Below are positions 42,215-50,383 of a DNA stretch of 64,000 bases, piece after piece. The DNA lies in contig NZ_JBHUDY010000001.1 of NCBI RefSeq assembly GCF_042678385.1, forward strand, positions 992,001 to 1,056,000, given 5' to 3'. Below the pieces are notes generated by a model, which did no database searches, had not been told where the DNA came from, and worked only from the letters and a program-made list of their open reading frames with translations. The stretch comes from Sphingomonas_B tabacisoli (GTDB lineage: Bacteria > Pseudomonadota > Alphaproteobacteria > Sphingomonadales > Sphingomonadaceae). The translations under genes and the position numbers were made by a program. How positions within the stretch are numbered: the first letter of the stretch is position 1; every line of letters starts with the position of its first letter.

Positions 42215-42928
42215 ATGGGCGATTTCACCGGAAAGAATGTCCTGGTCCTTGGCGGCAGCCGGGGAATCGGCGCGGCGCTGGTGCGCCGTTTCGCGAGCGG
42301 GGGCGGCACGGTCGGCTTTACCTATGCCGGCTCCAAGGATGCGGCGGATGCGCTGGCCGCCGAAACGGGAGCGGAAGCGATCCGCGCCGATAGCGCCGAC
42401 CGCGACCAACTCGTGGCGACGGTCGGCGGCCGTGGCGCGCTGGACATCATCGTCATCAATGCCGGGACCTTGGTGCTGGGCGATCCGCTTACCTTGGACG
42501 CTGATGCGGTCGACCGGATGATCGACGTCAATGTCCGCGCGCCGTATCACGCCGCAGTCGAGGCGGCGCGGCGGATGAACGAGGGCGGCCGCATCATCGT
42601 GATCGGTTCGGTCAATGGCGACCGGATGCCATTCGCTGGGGGCGCCGCCTATGCACTGACCAAGTCGGCGATGCAGGGCATGGTGCGGGGACTGGCGCGG
42701 GACTTCGGCGGCCGCGGCATCACCGTCAACAGCATCCAGCCGGGGCCGACCGACAGCGACATGAACCCGGCAGACGGCCCGATGGCCGAGCAGATGCACA
42801 GCTTCATGGCGATCAAGCGCCACGCCAAGGCCAGCGAGATCGCGGAGCTGGCCGGCTATATCGCCGGCCCGCACGGTTCGATGATCACCGGATCGATGCA
42901 GACGATCGACGGCGGCTTCGGCGCCTGA
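42215..42928 (+). CDS. SDR family oxidoreductase
   Basis: The 237-residue classical SDR has cofactor loop GGSRGIGAALV (residues 13-23), INAG (around 85), the catalytic Ser in VIGSVNGDRMPF and the Tyr/Lys in AAYALTKSAMQG, and ends with MQTIDGGFGA as in FabG-like proteins. The cofactor preference is not clear. The start at 42215 has an AGGGAG site; a longer open frame upstream is spurious. It is probably controlled by the divergent LysR protein. The substrate is unknown. Confidence 0.93.
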   Translation: MGDFTGKNVLVLGGSRGIGAALVRRFASGGGTVGFTYAGSKDAADALAAETGAEAIRADSADRDQLVATVGGRGALDIIVINAGTLVLGDPLTLDADAVDRMIDVNVRAPYHAAVEAARRMNEGGRIIVIGSVNGDRMPFAGGAAYALTKSAMQGMVRGLARDFGGRGITVNSIQPGPTDSDMNPADGPMAEQMHSFMAIKRHAKASEIAELAGYIAGPHGSMITGSMQTIDGGFGA

Positions 42929-43023
42929 GCTTCGTGTAAGATGCCGCGAGCTTTGCCTGTGCAATGCTATTGGGAATGGCAGTAGAAGGAGCCATTCAGG
43001 ATGGGGCGGGACAGGAAAGTCGG

Positions 43024-43788
43024 ATGAGCAAGGTTCTTGTCGAGCGCCGCGATCATGTGACGGTGGTGACGATCAACCGCCCCGAGCGGCGCAATGCGGT
43101 GGATGCCGAGACGGCCAGCCTGCTTCGCGCTGCGTTCCAAGCGTTCGATGCCGATGACGAGGTGCGTGTGGCGGTGCTGACGGGGGCAGGCGGCACGTTC
43201 TGCGCGGGCTATGATCTCCATAGCGTTGCGGCCGCGCCTCCGCCCTACGATGCCGCCGGGCCGGGGCCGATGGGGCCGACCCGGATGCTGCTCTCCAAGC
43301 CCGTCGTCGCGGCGGTGGAGGGCCATGCCGTCGCCGGCGGGTTGGAGCTGGCGCTGTGGTGCGACCTCCGGGTCGCTGCGGCGAGCGCTGTTTTCGGCGT
43401 GTTCTGCCGGCGATGGGGCGTTCCGCTGATCGACGGCGGCACCGTCAGGCTGCCACGGATCGTGGGGCAGGCGCGCGCGCTCGACATGATCCTGACCGGG
43501 CGGCCGGTGGACGCCGAAGAAGCGCTGGCGATGGGGCTTGCGAACCGGGTCGCGCCGGCGGGCGAGGCATTGAACGAAGCGCTGAGGCTTGCCGAGACGA
43601 TCGCGTCATTCCCACAGATGTGCATGCGCGCGGACCGGCTTTCCGCCTATCGGCAATGGGACAGCGATATCGGCGATGCGCTTCGTGCGGAGGCTGTGGG
43701 CGGCGAAGCGCCGCTGCGGGCCGAAGGATTGGCAGGCGCGTCGCGCTTTGCGGACGGGGCAGGGCGCGCGGGGCGGTTCGAAGGCTAG
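43024..43788 (+). CDS. Enoyl-CoA hydratase/isomerase family protein
   Basis: The 254-residue crotonase-fold protein has INRPERRNAVDAETASLLR, GAGGTFCAGYDL (oxyanion loop), EGHAVAGGLELALWCDLRVA and RRWGVPLIDGGTVRLPRIVG. The insertion GYDLHSVAAAPPPYDAAGPG is typical of EchA-type paralogues. The start at 43024 fits the family; an in-frame start 20 codons upstream has no support. It lies alone between the SDR and a convergent small gene. Confidence 0.9.
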   Translation: MSKVLVERRDHVTVVTINRPERRNAVDAETASLLRAAFQAFDADDEVRVAVLTGAGGTFCAGYDLHSVAAAPPPYDAAGPGPMGPTRMLLSKPVVAAVEGHAVAGGLELALWCDLRVAAASAVFGVFCRRWGVPLIDGGTVRLPRIVGQARALDMILTGRPVDAEEALAMGLANRVAPAGEALNEALRLAETIASFPQMCMRADRLSAYRQWDSDIGDALRAEAVGGEAPLRAEGLAGASRFADGAGRAGRFEG

Positions 43789-43792
43789 GCTA

Positions 43793-44083
43793 TCAGCCTT
43801 TCAATGCCTTGTAGGCGGTCTGCGTTGCGGCGAGCAAAGTAGCCGACGGCGTTTTCGCGCAAGCTTTCCTCACGCTGTCCCAAATGTCGTCGTTCGATTT
43901 GCCGGTGCCCACACCGTGGCCGGACTGGACGTTGAGGCCCGTCCAGAAGCCGAGGATCCAGCTCTGGGCCTGCATGACCGAGTCCGGCTTGAATGCCGCT
44001 TCGCACTTCACGCTGCCGAAACCGAAGGTCGGAATCATCGGCGGGTGATGCGCAACTGCGGTGAGCAACAAGAAATACAGCAT
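43793..44083 (-). CDS. Small secreted HdeA/Rap1a-like protein
   Basis: The 96-residue product has a short signal peptide (MLYFLLLTAVAHHPP) and a mature domain with two cysteines about 43 residues apart (KCEAAF and RKACAKTP) around QAQSWILGFWTGLN. The Cys-pair and the closing ATQTAYKAL pattern resemble HdeA/HdeB and Rap1a/Tai-type small periplasmic proteins. The ATG at 44083 has a GGAG site; the frame could open earlier at a TTG. Role unknown, perhaps acid stress. Confidence 0.65.
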   Translation of the reverse strand: MLYFLLLTAVAHHPPMIPTFGFGSVKCEAAFKPDSVMQAQSWILGFWTGLNVQSGHGVGTGKSNDDIWDSVRKACAKTPSATLLAATQTAYKALKG

Positions 44084-44179
44084 GGAAACGCTCCGCAACT
44101 CGGGAGCAGTCTAGCGGCGCATCGCTAACGAGGTCTGTCGCGCCGCCTCCGTTCGGCCCGCTTGCAATGCGGGCTGTCG

Positions 44180-45580
44180 CTATCCGGTGGAGCTTCCGCC
44201 CAGCGCGCGGACCAGCGCGACGGCGGTGCGGACGCGCAGGGTCTGGACGGCGATTTCGGCGCGCTGGGCGTCGAGCGCTGCAGTCTGGGCCGTGACCACG
44301 TCCAGGTAATCGGACGCGCCTTCGCGGTAGCGGGTGAAGGCGAGGTCGCTGGTCCGGCGCGCGGCCGCGGCGGCATCGCGCTGGTCGCGGGCCTGGGCGG
44401 CGAGCAGGCGCGCGGCGGCGAGCTGGTCTTCGGTCTCGCGGAACGCGGTGAGCACGGCTTCGCGGTAATTGGCCGCCGCCTCGTCATATTCTGCGCGAGA
44501 GATGCGGACGCGCGCGCGCCGGCGGCCGCCGTCGAACAAGTCGAGCGCGGCGGTGAGCGGGCCGAGCGCCCAGAAGCTTGCGGGGGAACTGAGCAGCGAT
44601 CCCTGCGCGGCTTCGAAGCCGGCCGTTCCGCCCAGGGTCAGGCTTGGGAAGAAGGCGGCGCGGGCGACGCCGATGCGGGCATTGGCGGCAGCGATGCGGC
44701 GCTCCGCGGCGGCGACGTCAGGGCGGCGCTGCACGAGGCTGGCGGGCGTGTCGATGGGCATCGGTGGCGGCGCGCCGATTCCGGCATCGCTTGGCGGAAG
44801 CGACAGCTCCGACGGAAGCAGGCCGACCAGCGCCGCGATCTCATGCTCTGTCGCGGCACGACGATTGGCGACGTCCGAAATCTGTGCGCGCGCGTCGGAC
44901 AACTGGGTTTGCGCGCGGCTGACGTCGAGCCCCGACGCGGCGCCCCCGTCATGACGCGCCTGTGTGAGTTCCAGCGCGCGACCGAACGCCTCGACCGTCT
45001 TGCGCAGCAGCGCCGCTTCCGCATCGAGCCCGCGCAGGCGGAAATAGGCGTCGGCGACGGATGCCTGGAGGCTGAGCCGCACCGATTGAAGGTCTGCCGC
45101 ACTGGCTTCGGCGCTGGCATCCGCGGCGCGGACCGAATTGCGCACGCGACCCCACAAGTCGATTTCGTAGGCGAGGGAGCCGCCGATCGTCGCGTCGGTG
45201 TAGGTGGCCGAGCGCGTCGCGCCGGGGCGCCGGCCGGACGTGCGTTCGCGCACGGCATCGCCGGAGACGCCGACGGTCGGATAGAGATCGGCGGATGCTT
45301 CGCCGGCTGACGCGCGGGCGGCGTCGTAGCGCGCGACCGCCGCGGCGAGCGTCGGGCTCGCGCTTTCGATCCGGGCCTCGAGGCCGTCGAGCATCGGATC
45401 GCCGAACATGGTCCACCAAGCGCCGCGCGGTGCAGCATCGAGCGGCGTCGCCGTGGTCCAGCCGGCCGGTATTTCCTTGTAGGCGGCGGGGGCTGCGGTG
45501 ACCGGCGGCGCATAATCGGGCGCGAGTGAGCAGCCCGTGAGCATCAGCGCCGGCAGCAGGCAGAGACTAGCGCTGCGCAT
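44180..45580 (-). CDS. RND efflux outer-membrane lipoprotein (NodT/OprM family)
   Basis: The 466-residue product has a lipoprotein signal with lipobox LTGC (Cys around residue 17), then APDYAPPVTAAPAAYKE, which is the standard OprM/NodT opening, and two TolC-like repeats (DLWGRVRNSVRAADA and LFDGGRRRARVRISRAEYDEA). It forms the outer-membrane channel of the tripartite pump. The start overlaps the MFP stop by 14 bases; it is the last gene of the operon. Confidence 0.95.
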   Translation of the reverse strand: MRSASLCLLPALMLTGCSLAPDYAPPVTAAPAAYKEIPAGWTTATPLDAAPRGAWWTMFGDPMLDGLEARIESASPTLAAAVARYDAARASAGEASADLYPTVGVSGDAVRERTSGRRPGATRSATYTDATIGGSLAYEIDLWGRVRNSVRAADASAEASAADLQSVRLSLQASVADAYFRLRGLDAEAALLRKTVEAFGRALELTQARHDGGAASGLDVSRAQTQLSDARAQISDVANRRAATEHEIAALVGLLPSELSLPPSDAGIGAPPPMPIDTPASLVQRRPDVAAAERRIAAANARIGVARAAFFPSLTLGGTAGFEAAQGSLLSSPASFWALGPLTAALDLFDGGRRRARVRISRAEYDEAAANYREAVLTAFRETEDQLAAARLLAAQARDQRDAAAAARRTSDLAFTRYREGASDYLDVVTAQTAALDAQRAEIAVQTLRVRTAVALVRALGGSSTG

Positions 45581-46715
45581 GCCCCGCCTCTGTGCGGACC
45601 TGGTCGCCGGTCTCGATGGCATCCGGGGGCGTGTCGGCGATTCGTTCGCTGCCGCTGAGGCCGGAGACGATCTCGACTTCCTTGCCCTGATCGCGGCCGA
45701 GCTTCACCGGCACCAGGCGGACGCGGCCGTTGCGGTCGACGGTGACGACCGTGGGTCCGCCCTCGCGGAACAGGATCGCGCTGCCCGGCAGGTGAAGCGT
45801 GCCGGCCCCCGCGGGGACTGCGAAACTGACCTGGGCATAAGCGCCTGGCTTCAGCGCCAGATCACCATTGTCCGCCTGCAGCTCGACGAGCACGGTGCCG
45901 GATTGCGGATCGACTGCGCCTGCCGTCCGCACCAGCGCGGCGTCGAAGCTGCGGCCGGGATATTCGGGAACGCTGAGCTTTGCGTGCTGCCCCGGATGGA
46001 CCTGCGCCGAAAAGCTTTGCGGCACGCGCACATAGACGCGGATGCGGTGAATGTCCGACACGGTGAAGAGCGGCTGCGAGGCAGCGCTGCCGGACGTGAC
46101 GAGCGCGCCGATCTGCGCCGAGCGGCTGGTGACGACGCCCGCAAATGGGGCCGTCAGCCGCTCGAAGCCCTGCACGGCCGTCAGCCGGCGGACATTGGCG
46201 AGCTGGGCGTTCGCGACCGCGGACTTGGCCGCGAAGTCGCCGGCCTTCTCGTCAAACTCCTGGCGGGAGACGGCGTCCTTCTTCAGCAACGTGTCCCACC
46301 GGTCGGCGGTGGTGCGGGCGAGCCGCTGGTTGGCGATCGCGGTCTGGTAATCGGCGCGGGCCTGGGCAAGTTGCTGGTCCACGTCCGGCGCATCGAGGAT
46401 CGCAAGGACCTGGCCCGCGCGGACGGTATCGCCGATATCGACCAGCCAGCGCCGGACATAGCCGTTGGTGCGCGCAAAAATGGCCGCGCTGTTGAAGGCC
46501 TGGATGTTGCCGGGAAGAACCAGATCGGCGTCGCCCTGGCCGCGCTTCGGCTGGACGATCGCAACGGTCGGGATCGACTGGTCCCGAGCGACCTGGGCAA
46601 GCTGATGATCGGCGTTGCTGCGCGTGGCGATACCGATCGCGACGATGCCGATCGCAGCGACGCCCGCGATCACGCCGGCACGCTTCAGGCGCGGCGTTTC
46701 GATGGATTCAGGCAT
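45567..46715 (-). CDS. RND efflux periplasmic adaptor (membrane fusion protein)
   Basis: The 382-residue HlyD/AcrA-like adaptor has an N-terminal anchor (RAGVIAGVAAIGIVAIGIAT), a lipoyl-like part (ARTNGYVRRWLVDIGDTVRAGQVLA), a coiled-coil hairpin (QQLAQARADYQTAIANQRL...), a second lipoyl half (RLTAPFAGVVTSR) and a beta-barrel (GTVLVELQADNGDLALKPG). It bridges the pump and the outer-membrane channel. The start overlaps the permease stop by eight bases. Confidence 0.95.
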   Translation of the reverse strand: MPESIETPRLKRAGVIAGVAAIGIVAIGIATRSNADHQLAQVARDQSIPTVAIVQPKRGQGDADLVLPGNIQAFNSAAIFARTNGYVRRWLVDIGDTVRAGQVLAILDAPDVDQQLAQARADYQTAIANQRLARTTADRWDTLLKKDAVSRQEFDEKAGDFAAKSAVANAQLANVRRLTAVQGFERLTAPFAGVVTSRSAQIGALVTSGSAASQPLFTVSDIHRIRVYVRVPQSFSAQVHPGQHAKLSVPEYPGRSFDAALVRTAGAVDPQSGTVLVELQADNGDLALKPGAYAQVSFAVPAGAGTLHLPGSAILFREGGPTVVTVDRNGRVRLVPVKLGRDQGKEVEIVSGLSGSERIADTPPDAIETGDQVRTEAGHAQR

Positions 46716-49700
46716 GGGAGAGTTCAAGCTCCTGGGGCGGCCCCGCCACGCGCCCACGGCGATGGACGAAGCTGAAGACGGTGGGAACGAAGAAGAGCGT
46801 GGCGATCGTCGCGCAGACCAGGCCGCCGATCACGGCACGGCCGAGCGGCGCGTTCTGCTCGCCGCCCTCGCCGAAGCCCAGGGCCATCGGCATCATGCCG
46901 ATGATCATCGCAAGCGCGGTCATCAGCACCGGGCGGAAGCGGACCATGCCGGCTTCGAGCGCTGCCCTGGATGCGTCGCCCAGCTCCGTCAGCCGTTCGC
47001 GGGCGAAGCTGACGACCAGGATCGAGTTCGCGGTCGCGACGCCCATGCACATGATCGCGCCGGTGAGTGCCGGGACCGAAAGCGTGGTGCCAGTCGTGAA
47101 CAGCGTCCACACGATCCCGGCGAGCGCGGCCGGCAAGGCCGTGATGATGACGAACGGGTCGAGCCAGCTCTGAAAGTTCACGACGATCAGCAGATAGATC
47201 AGCAGGATCGCGCCGATCAGGCCGAAGCCGAGGCCGGAAAAGGCGGTTTTCATCGTCGCGAATTGGCCGCGGATCGTCACCGTCACGCCTTTGGGTTGCT
47301 GCTTTTCCAGCGCCTTGATCGCGCGCTGCACGTCGCCCGCGACTGCGCCGAGGTCGCGGCCCTGCGGCGCCGCATAAATGTCGACCACTGGCTGCACGTC
47401 ATAATGGCTGACGACCGGCAGCGTGTTGGTACGGCTGACCGCGGCGATACCGCCCAGCGTCTGTGCGGTGGTGCCGTTCGGGCCCGAGATCGGAATCCCC
47501 TGCAACTCGGGGAGCGAACCCACCCGATATTCGGGCGCCTGCGCGACGACCGGATAGGAGACGCCGTTTTCGGGATTGAGGTAGAAGACGGGCGCCGTCG
47601 TCGACGTGCCGGCGAGCGACGTCGCCAGGCTGGTCGTCACGTCGCGTTCTGTGAGGCCATATTGGCCGATCCGCGAGCGATCGATATCGACGTTGAGCTG
47701 CGGGTAGCGCGCGGTCTGGTGGATGCGGACGTCCGCCAGACCCGGGACGGTGCGCAGACGGCGCAGCAGCCTTTCGGCATAGGCGGCATTCTCGTCCGCC
47801 TTCCGCCCGCTAATCTGCACGTCGATCGGCGCGGGCGCGCCGAAGTTCAGGATCTGGCTGGTGATGTCGGCCGGCAGGAACGAGAAGGTCGTGCCGGGAA
47901 AGCTGCGCGGCAGCTCGCGCCGCAAGGCCGCGACATAGCCCGGCGTCGGCCTGTGATGCTCGTTCAGCGCGATCAGAATGTCGCCATCCTGCGGGCCGAT
48001 CGTGCCGGAGTTGTTGTAGGTCGTGTTGATGGAGCTGACCGGCAGGCCGATATTGTCGGCGACGGAGCGCAGTTCGCCCGGCGGAATGATCTCGCGGATG
48101 CGCCGCTGGATGCGGTCGAACTGGGCGGCAGTGTCCTCGATCCGCGATCCGACGGGCGCGCGGACATGGAGCAGGATCTGGCCCGAGTCTACGTCCGGGA
48201 AGAAATTGCTGCCCAGGAACGGCGTCAACAGGAACGAGGCGAGCACGATGCCCAGAAAGCCGATCATGAACGGCTTGCGGCGCTCGAGCGCCCGGGTCAG
48301 CAGCGCGCCATAGGATGCGCGCACGCGCTCGAACCGACGCTCGAAGCCGCGCTGGAAACGGATCAGCGGATTGCGCGAGCCGGGGCTGCCGGCCTCGTGA
48401 ACGTCCTCGCCCGCGTGGTGCGGCTTCAGCAGGTACATGGCCATGGTCGGCACCAGCGTTCGCGACAGGACGAAGGACGCGATCATCGCGAACACGACCG
48501 CCATGGCGAGCGGCACGAACAGATAACCGGCGACGCCCGGCAGGAAAAACATCGGCACGAACACGATGCAGATGCAGAGCAGCGACACGAAAGCCGGCGT
48601 GACGATCTGCGCGGCGCCGTCCAGGATCGCCTGGATCACGCCCTTGCCCTGTTCCAGATGCCAGTTGATGTTCTCGATGGTGACGGTTGCGTCATCGACG
48701 AGAATGCCGACGGCGAGCGCCAGGCCGCCCAACGTCATCACGTTCAAGGTCTGCCCCGTCGCGGCAAGCCCCGCGATCGCCGCAAACACGGCGAGCGGGA
48801 TCGACAGTGCGATGATCACCGTCGAACGCCACGAACCCAGGAAAAGCAGGATCATCAGCGACGTCAGCGCCGCCGCGATCACGCCTTCGCGGACGACTCC
48901 GCTCACCGCCGCGCGCACGAACAGGGACTGGTCGCCGATCGGCTCGATCTTCAGGCTCGGCGGAAGGCCTTCCAGAATCTTCGGAATCCGGTCCTTTACG
49001 CCTTGCACGATGGCGAGCGTGGAGGTGGCGCCGTTCTTCAGCACGGTGACCAGAACCGAACGCGCGCCGTTCACGTGCACGATATTGGTCTGCGGCGCGC
49101 TGCCGTCCCGGACATGGGCGACGTCGCGCATGTAGATGGTCGCGCCGTTCACGACCTTCACCGGCAAGTCGTTCAGCTCGTCGATCGAGTTCGGCGCGTT
49201 GTTGAGCTTGATGCTGTATTGGAAGTCGCCGATCTTGGCGAAGCCGGCCGGGTTGATCTGGTTCTGCGCCGCGATCGCGTTGCCGATATCGGTGGCGGAC
49301 AATCCCTTGGACTGAAGCGCCACGGGATCGATGTCGATCTGCACCTGGCGCGAGCGGCCGCCCGAGGGGTAGGGGATCGCAGCCCCCGGGACCGTGATAA
49401 GCTGGATGCGCGCCTGGTTCTGCGCGATGTCGAAAAGCTGCTGCTCGGACAGGCCACTGCCCGACATCGCAAGCTGGATGATCGGAACGGTCGAGGCGCT
49501 GTAGTTCAGGATCAGGGGCGGCGTGACGCCGGGCGGCATCTGCCGCAGCACGGTCTGCGAGACGGAGGTGACCTGCGCGGTCGCGGTGCGGATATCGGCG
49601 CCGGGCTGGAAGAACACTTTCACCACGCCGATGCCCTGCAGCGACTGGCTTTCGATATGCTCGACGTCGTTGACGGTCGTGGACAGCGTGCGCTCGAACG

Positions 49701-49899
49701 GCGTGATGATGCGGCCCGACATTTCCGACGGTGGCAGGCCAGCATATTGCCAGGCGGCGGCGATCACCGGCACACGGATGTTGGGGAAGATATCGACCGG
49801 AGTCCGAATGGCCGCGAGCACGCCGACAATCGCGATCAGCATTGCCATCACGATGAAGGTCAAAGGGCGCCGCAAGGCTACGCCGACGATACCGATCAT
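46708..49899 (-). CDS. RND multidrug efflux permease (HAE1/AcrB-like)
   Basis: The 1063-residue product has 12 predicted membrane helices and two large periplasmic loops. The proton-relay Asp pair is in GILVDDATVTIENIN of TM4, and TM10/11 segments such as GVATANSILVVSFARERL are conserved. It is first in a three-gene operon (permease, adaptor, channel), an order less common than adaptor first. The substrate range cannot be predicted. A long open frame on the opposite strand is a shadow of this gene. Confidence 0.95.
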   Translation of the reverse strand: MIGIVGVALRRPLTFIVMAMLIAIVGVLAAIRTPVDIFPNIRVPVIAAAWQYAGLPPSEMSGRIITPFERTLSTTVNDVEHIESQSLQGIGVVKVFFQPGADIRTATAQVTSVSQTVLRQMPPGVTPPLILNYSASTVPIIQLAMSGSGLSEQQLFDIAQNQARIQLITVPGAAIPYPSGGRSRQVQIDIDPVALQSKGLSATDIGNAIAAQNQINPAGFAKIGDFQYSIKLNNAPNSIDELNDLPVKVVNGATIYMRDVAHVRDGSAPQTNIVHVNGARSVLVTVLKNGATSTLAIVQGVKDRIPKILEGLPPSLKIEPIGDQSLFVRAAVSGVVREGVIAAALTSLMILLFLGSWRSTVIIALSIPLAVFAAIAGLAATGQTLNVMTLGGLALAVGILVDDATVTIENINWHLEQGKGVIQAILDGAAQIVTPAFVSLLCICIVFVPMFFLPGVAGYLFVPLAMAVVFAMIASFVLSRTLVPTMAMYLLKPHHAGEDVHEAGSPGSRNPLIRFQRGFERRFERVRASYGALLTRALERRKPFMIGFLGIVLASFLLTPFLGSNFFPDVDSGQILLHVRAPVGSRIEDTAAQFDRIQRRIREIIPPGELRSVADNIGLPVSSINTTYNNSGTIGPQDGDILIALNEHHRPTPGYVAALRRELPRSFPGTTFSFLPADITSQILNFGAPAPIDVQISGRKADENAAYAERLLRRLRTVPGLADVRIHQTARYPQLNVDIDRSRIGQYGLTERDVTTSLATSLAGTSTTAPVFYLNPENGVSYPVVAQAPEYRVGSLPELQGIPISGPNGTTAQTLGGIAAVSRTNTLPVVSHYDVQPVVDIYAAPQGRDLGAVAGDVQRAIKALEKQQPKGVTVTIRGQFATMKTAFSGLGFGLIGAILLIYLLIVVNFQSWLDPFVIITALPAALAGIVWTLFTTGTTLSVPALTGAIMCMGVATANSILVVSFARERLTELGDASRAALEAGMVRFRPVLMTALAMIIGMMPMALGFGEGGEQNAPLGRAVIGGLVCATIATLFFVPTVFSFVHRRGRVAGPPQELELSHA

Positions 49900-50069
49900 T
49901 CACGACTCCGGCCGAACCCGTCCGCCCCAACGAACCGTCCGCTCAGTAAGTGCAACCGAAGCCGGGCACCCCCGCCCGAGTCTTTGATCGCCGGCGCTCT
50001 TGCCGCCGCCCTCCGCCAAATTCAATACCGAACCGAATAGAAATACTGGGGGAGCTCGGCGCGTCCGGC

Positions 50070-50333
50070 CTATTTGAGCTGGCTGTCCTTGCTGCCGCGG
50101 CGGTTGATGCCGGTGGCGACGATGCGGCCGTCGCGTTCCGACTGGCATGGCACGCAGGTGCGGACGCCGGGCAGCGCCAGGCGGCGGCGCTCCGGGATTT
50201 CCTCGCCGCACTCCTCGCAATGCATGGCACTTTCGCCGGCGGGCATGCGCGCGCGTGCGGCAAGCACCGCATCGGTCACGGTATCGTCGATCTGATCCTG
50301 CACCGCGCCATCGCGCGTCCATCCGCCGGCCAT
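50070..50333 (-). CDS. DksA/TraR family C4-type zinc finger protein
   Basis: The 87-residue product has the C4 zinc site CEEC...CVPC (residues 39-42 and 60-63) and the family's closing GRIVATGINRRGSKDSQLK. This is the short YbiI/TraR-like type, not full-length DksA (about 150 residues), and it lacks the long N-terminal coil. It could modulate RNA polymerase or simply bind zinc. It lies upstream of the RND operon by 170 bases on the same strand and is divergent from ppc. Confidence 0.9.
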   Translation of the reverse strand: MAGGWTRDGAVQDQIDDTVTDAVLAARARMPAGESAMHCEECGEEIPERRRLALPGVRTCVPCQSERDGRIVATGINRRGSKDSQLK

Positions 50334-50383
50334 GCGGTTTATATGGTGATCGGCGCATATGGTTCCAATTGGCGAAGGCAGCT

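Noticed and set aside
46615..50040. A 1141-codon open frame on the plus strand
   Set aside because: It lies antisense to the RND permease and adaptor, is full of His, Arg, Asp and Gln with no domain, and is a by-product of G+C-rich codon use in the real genes.
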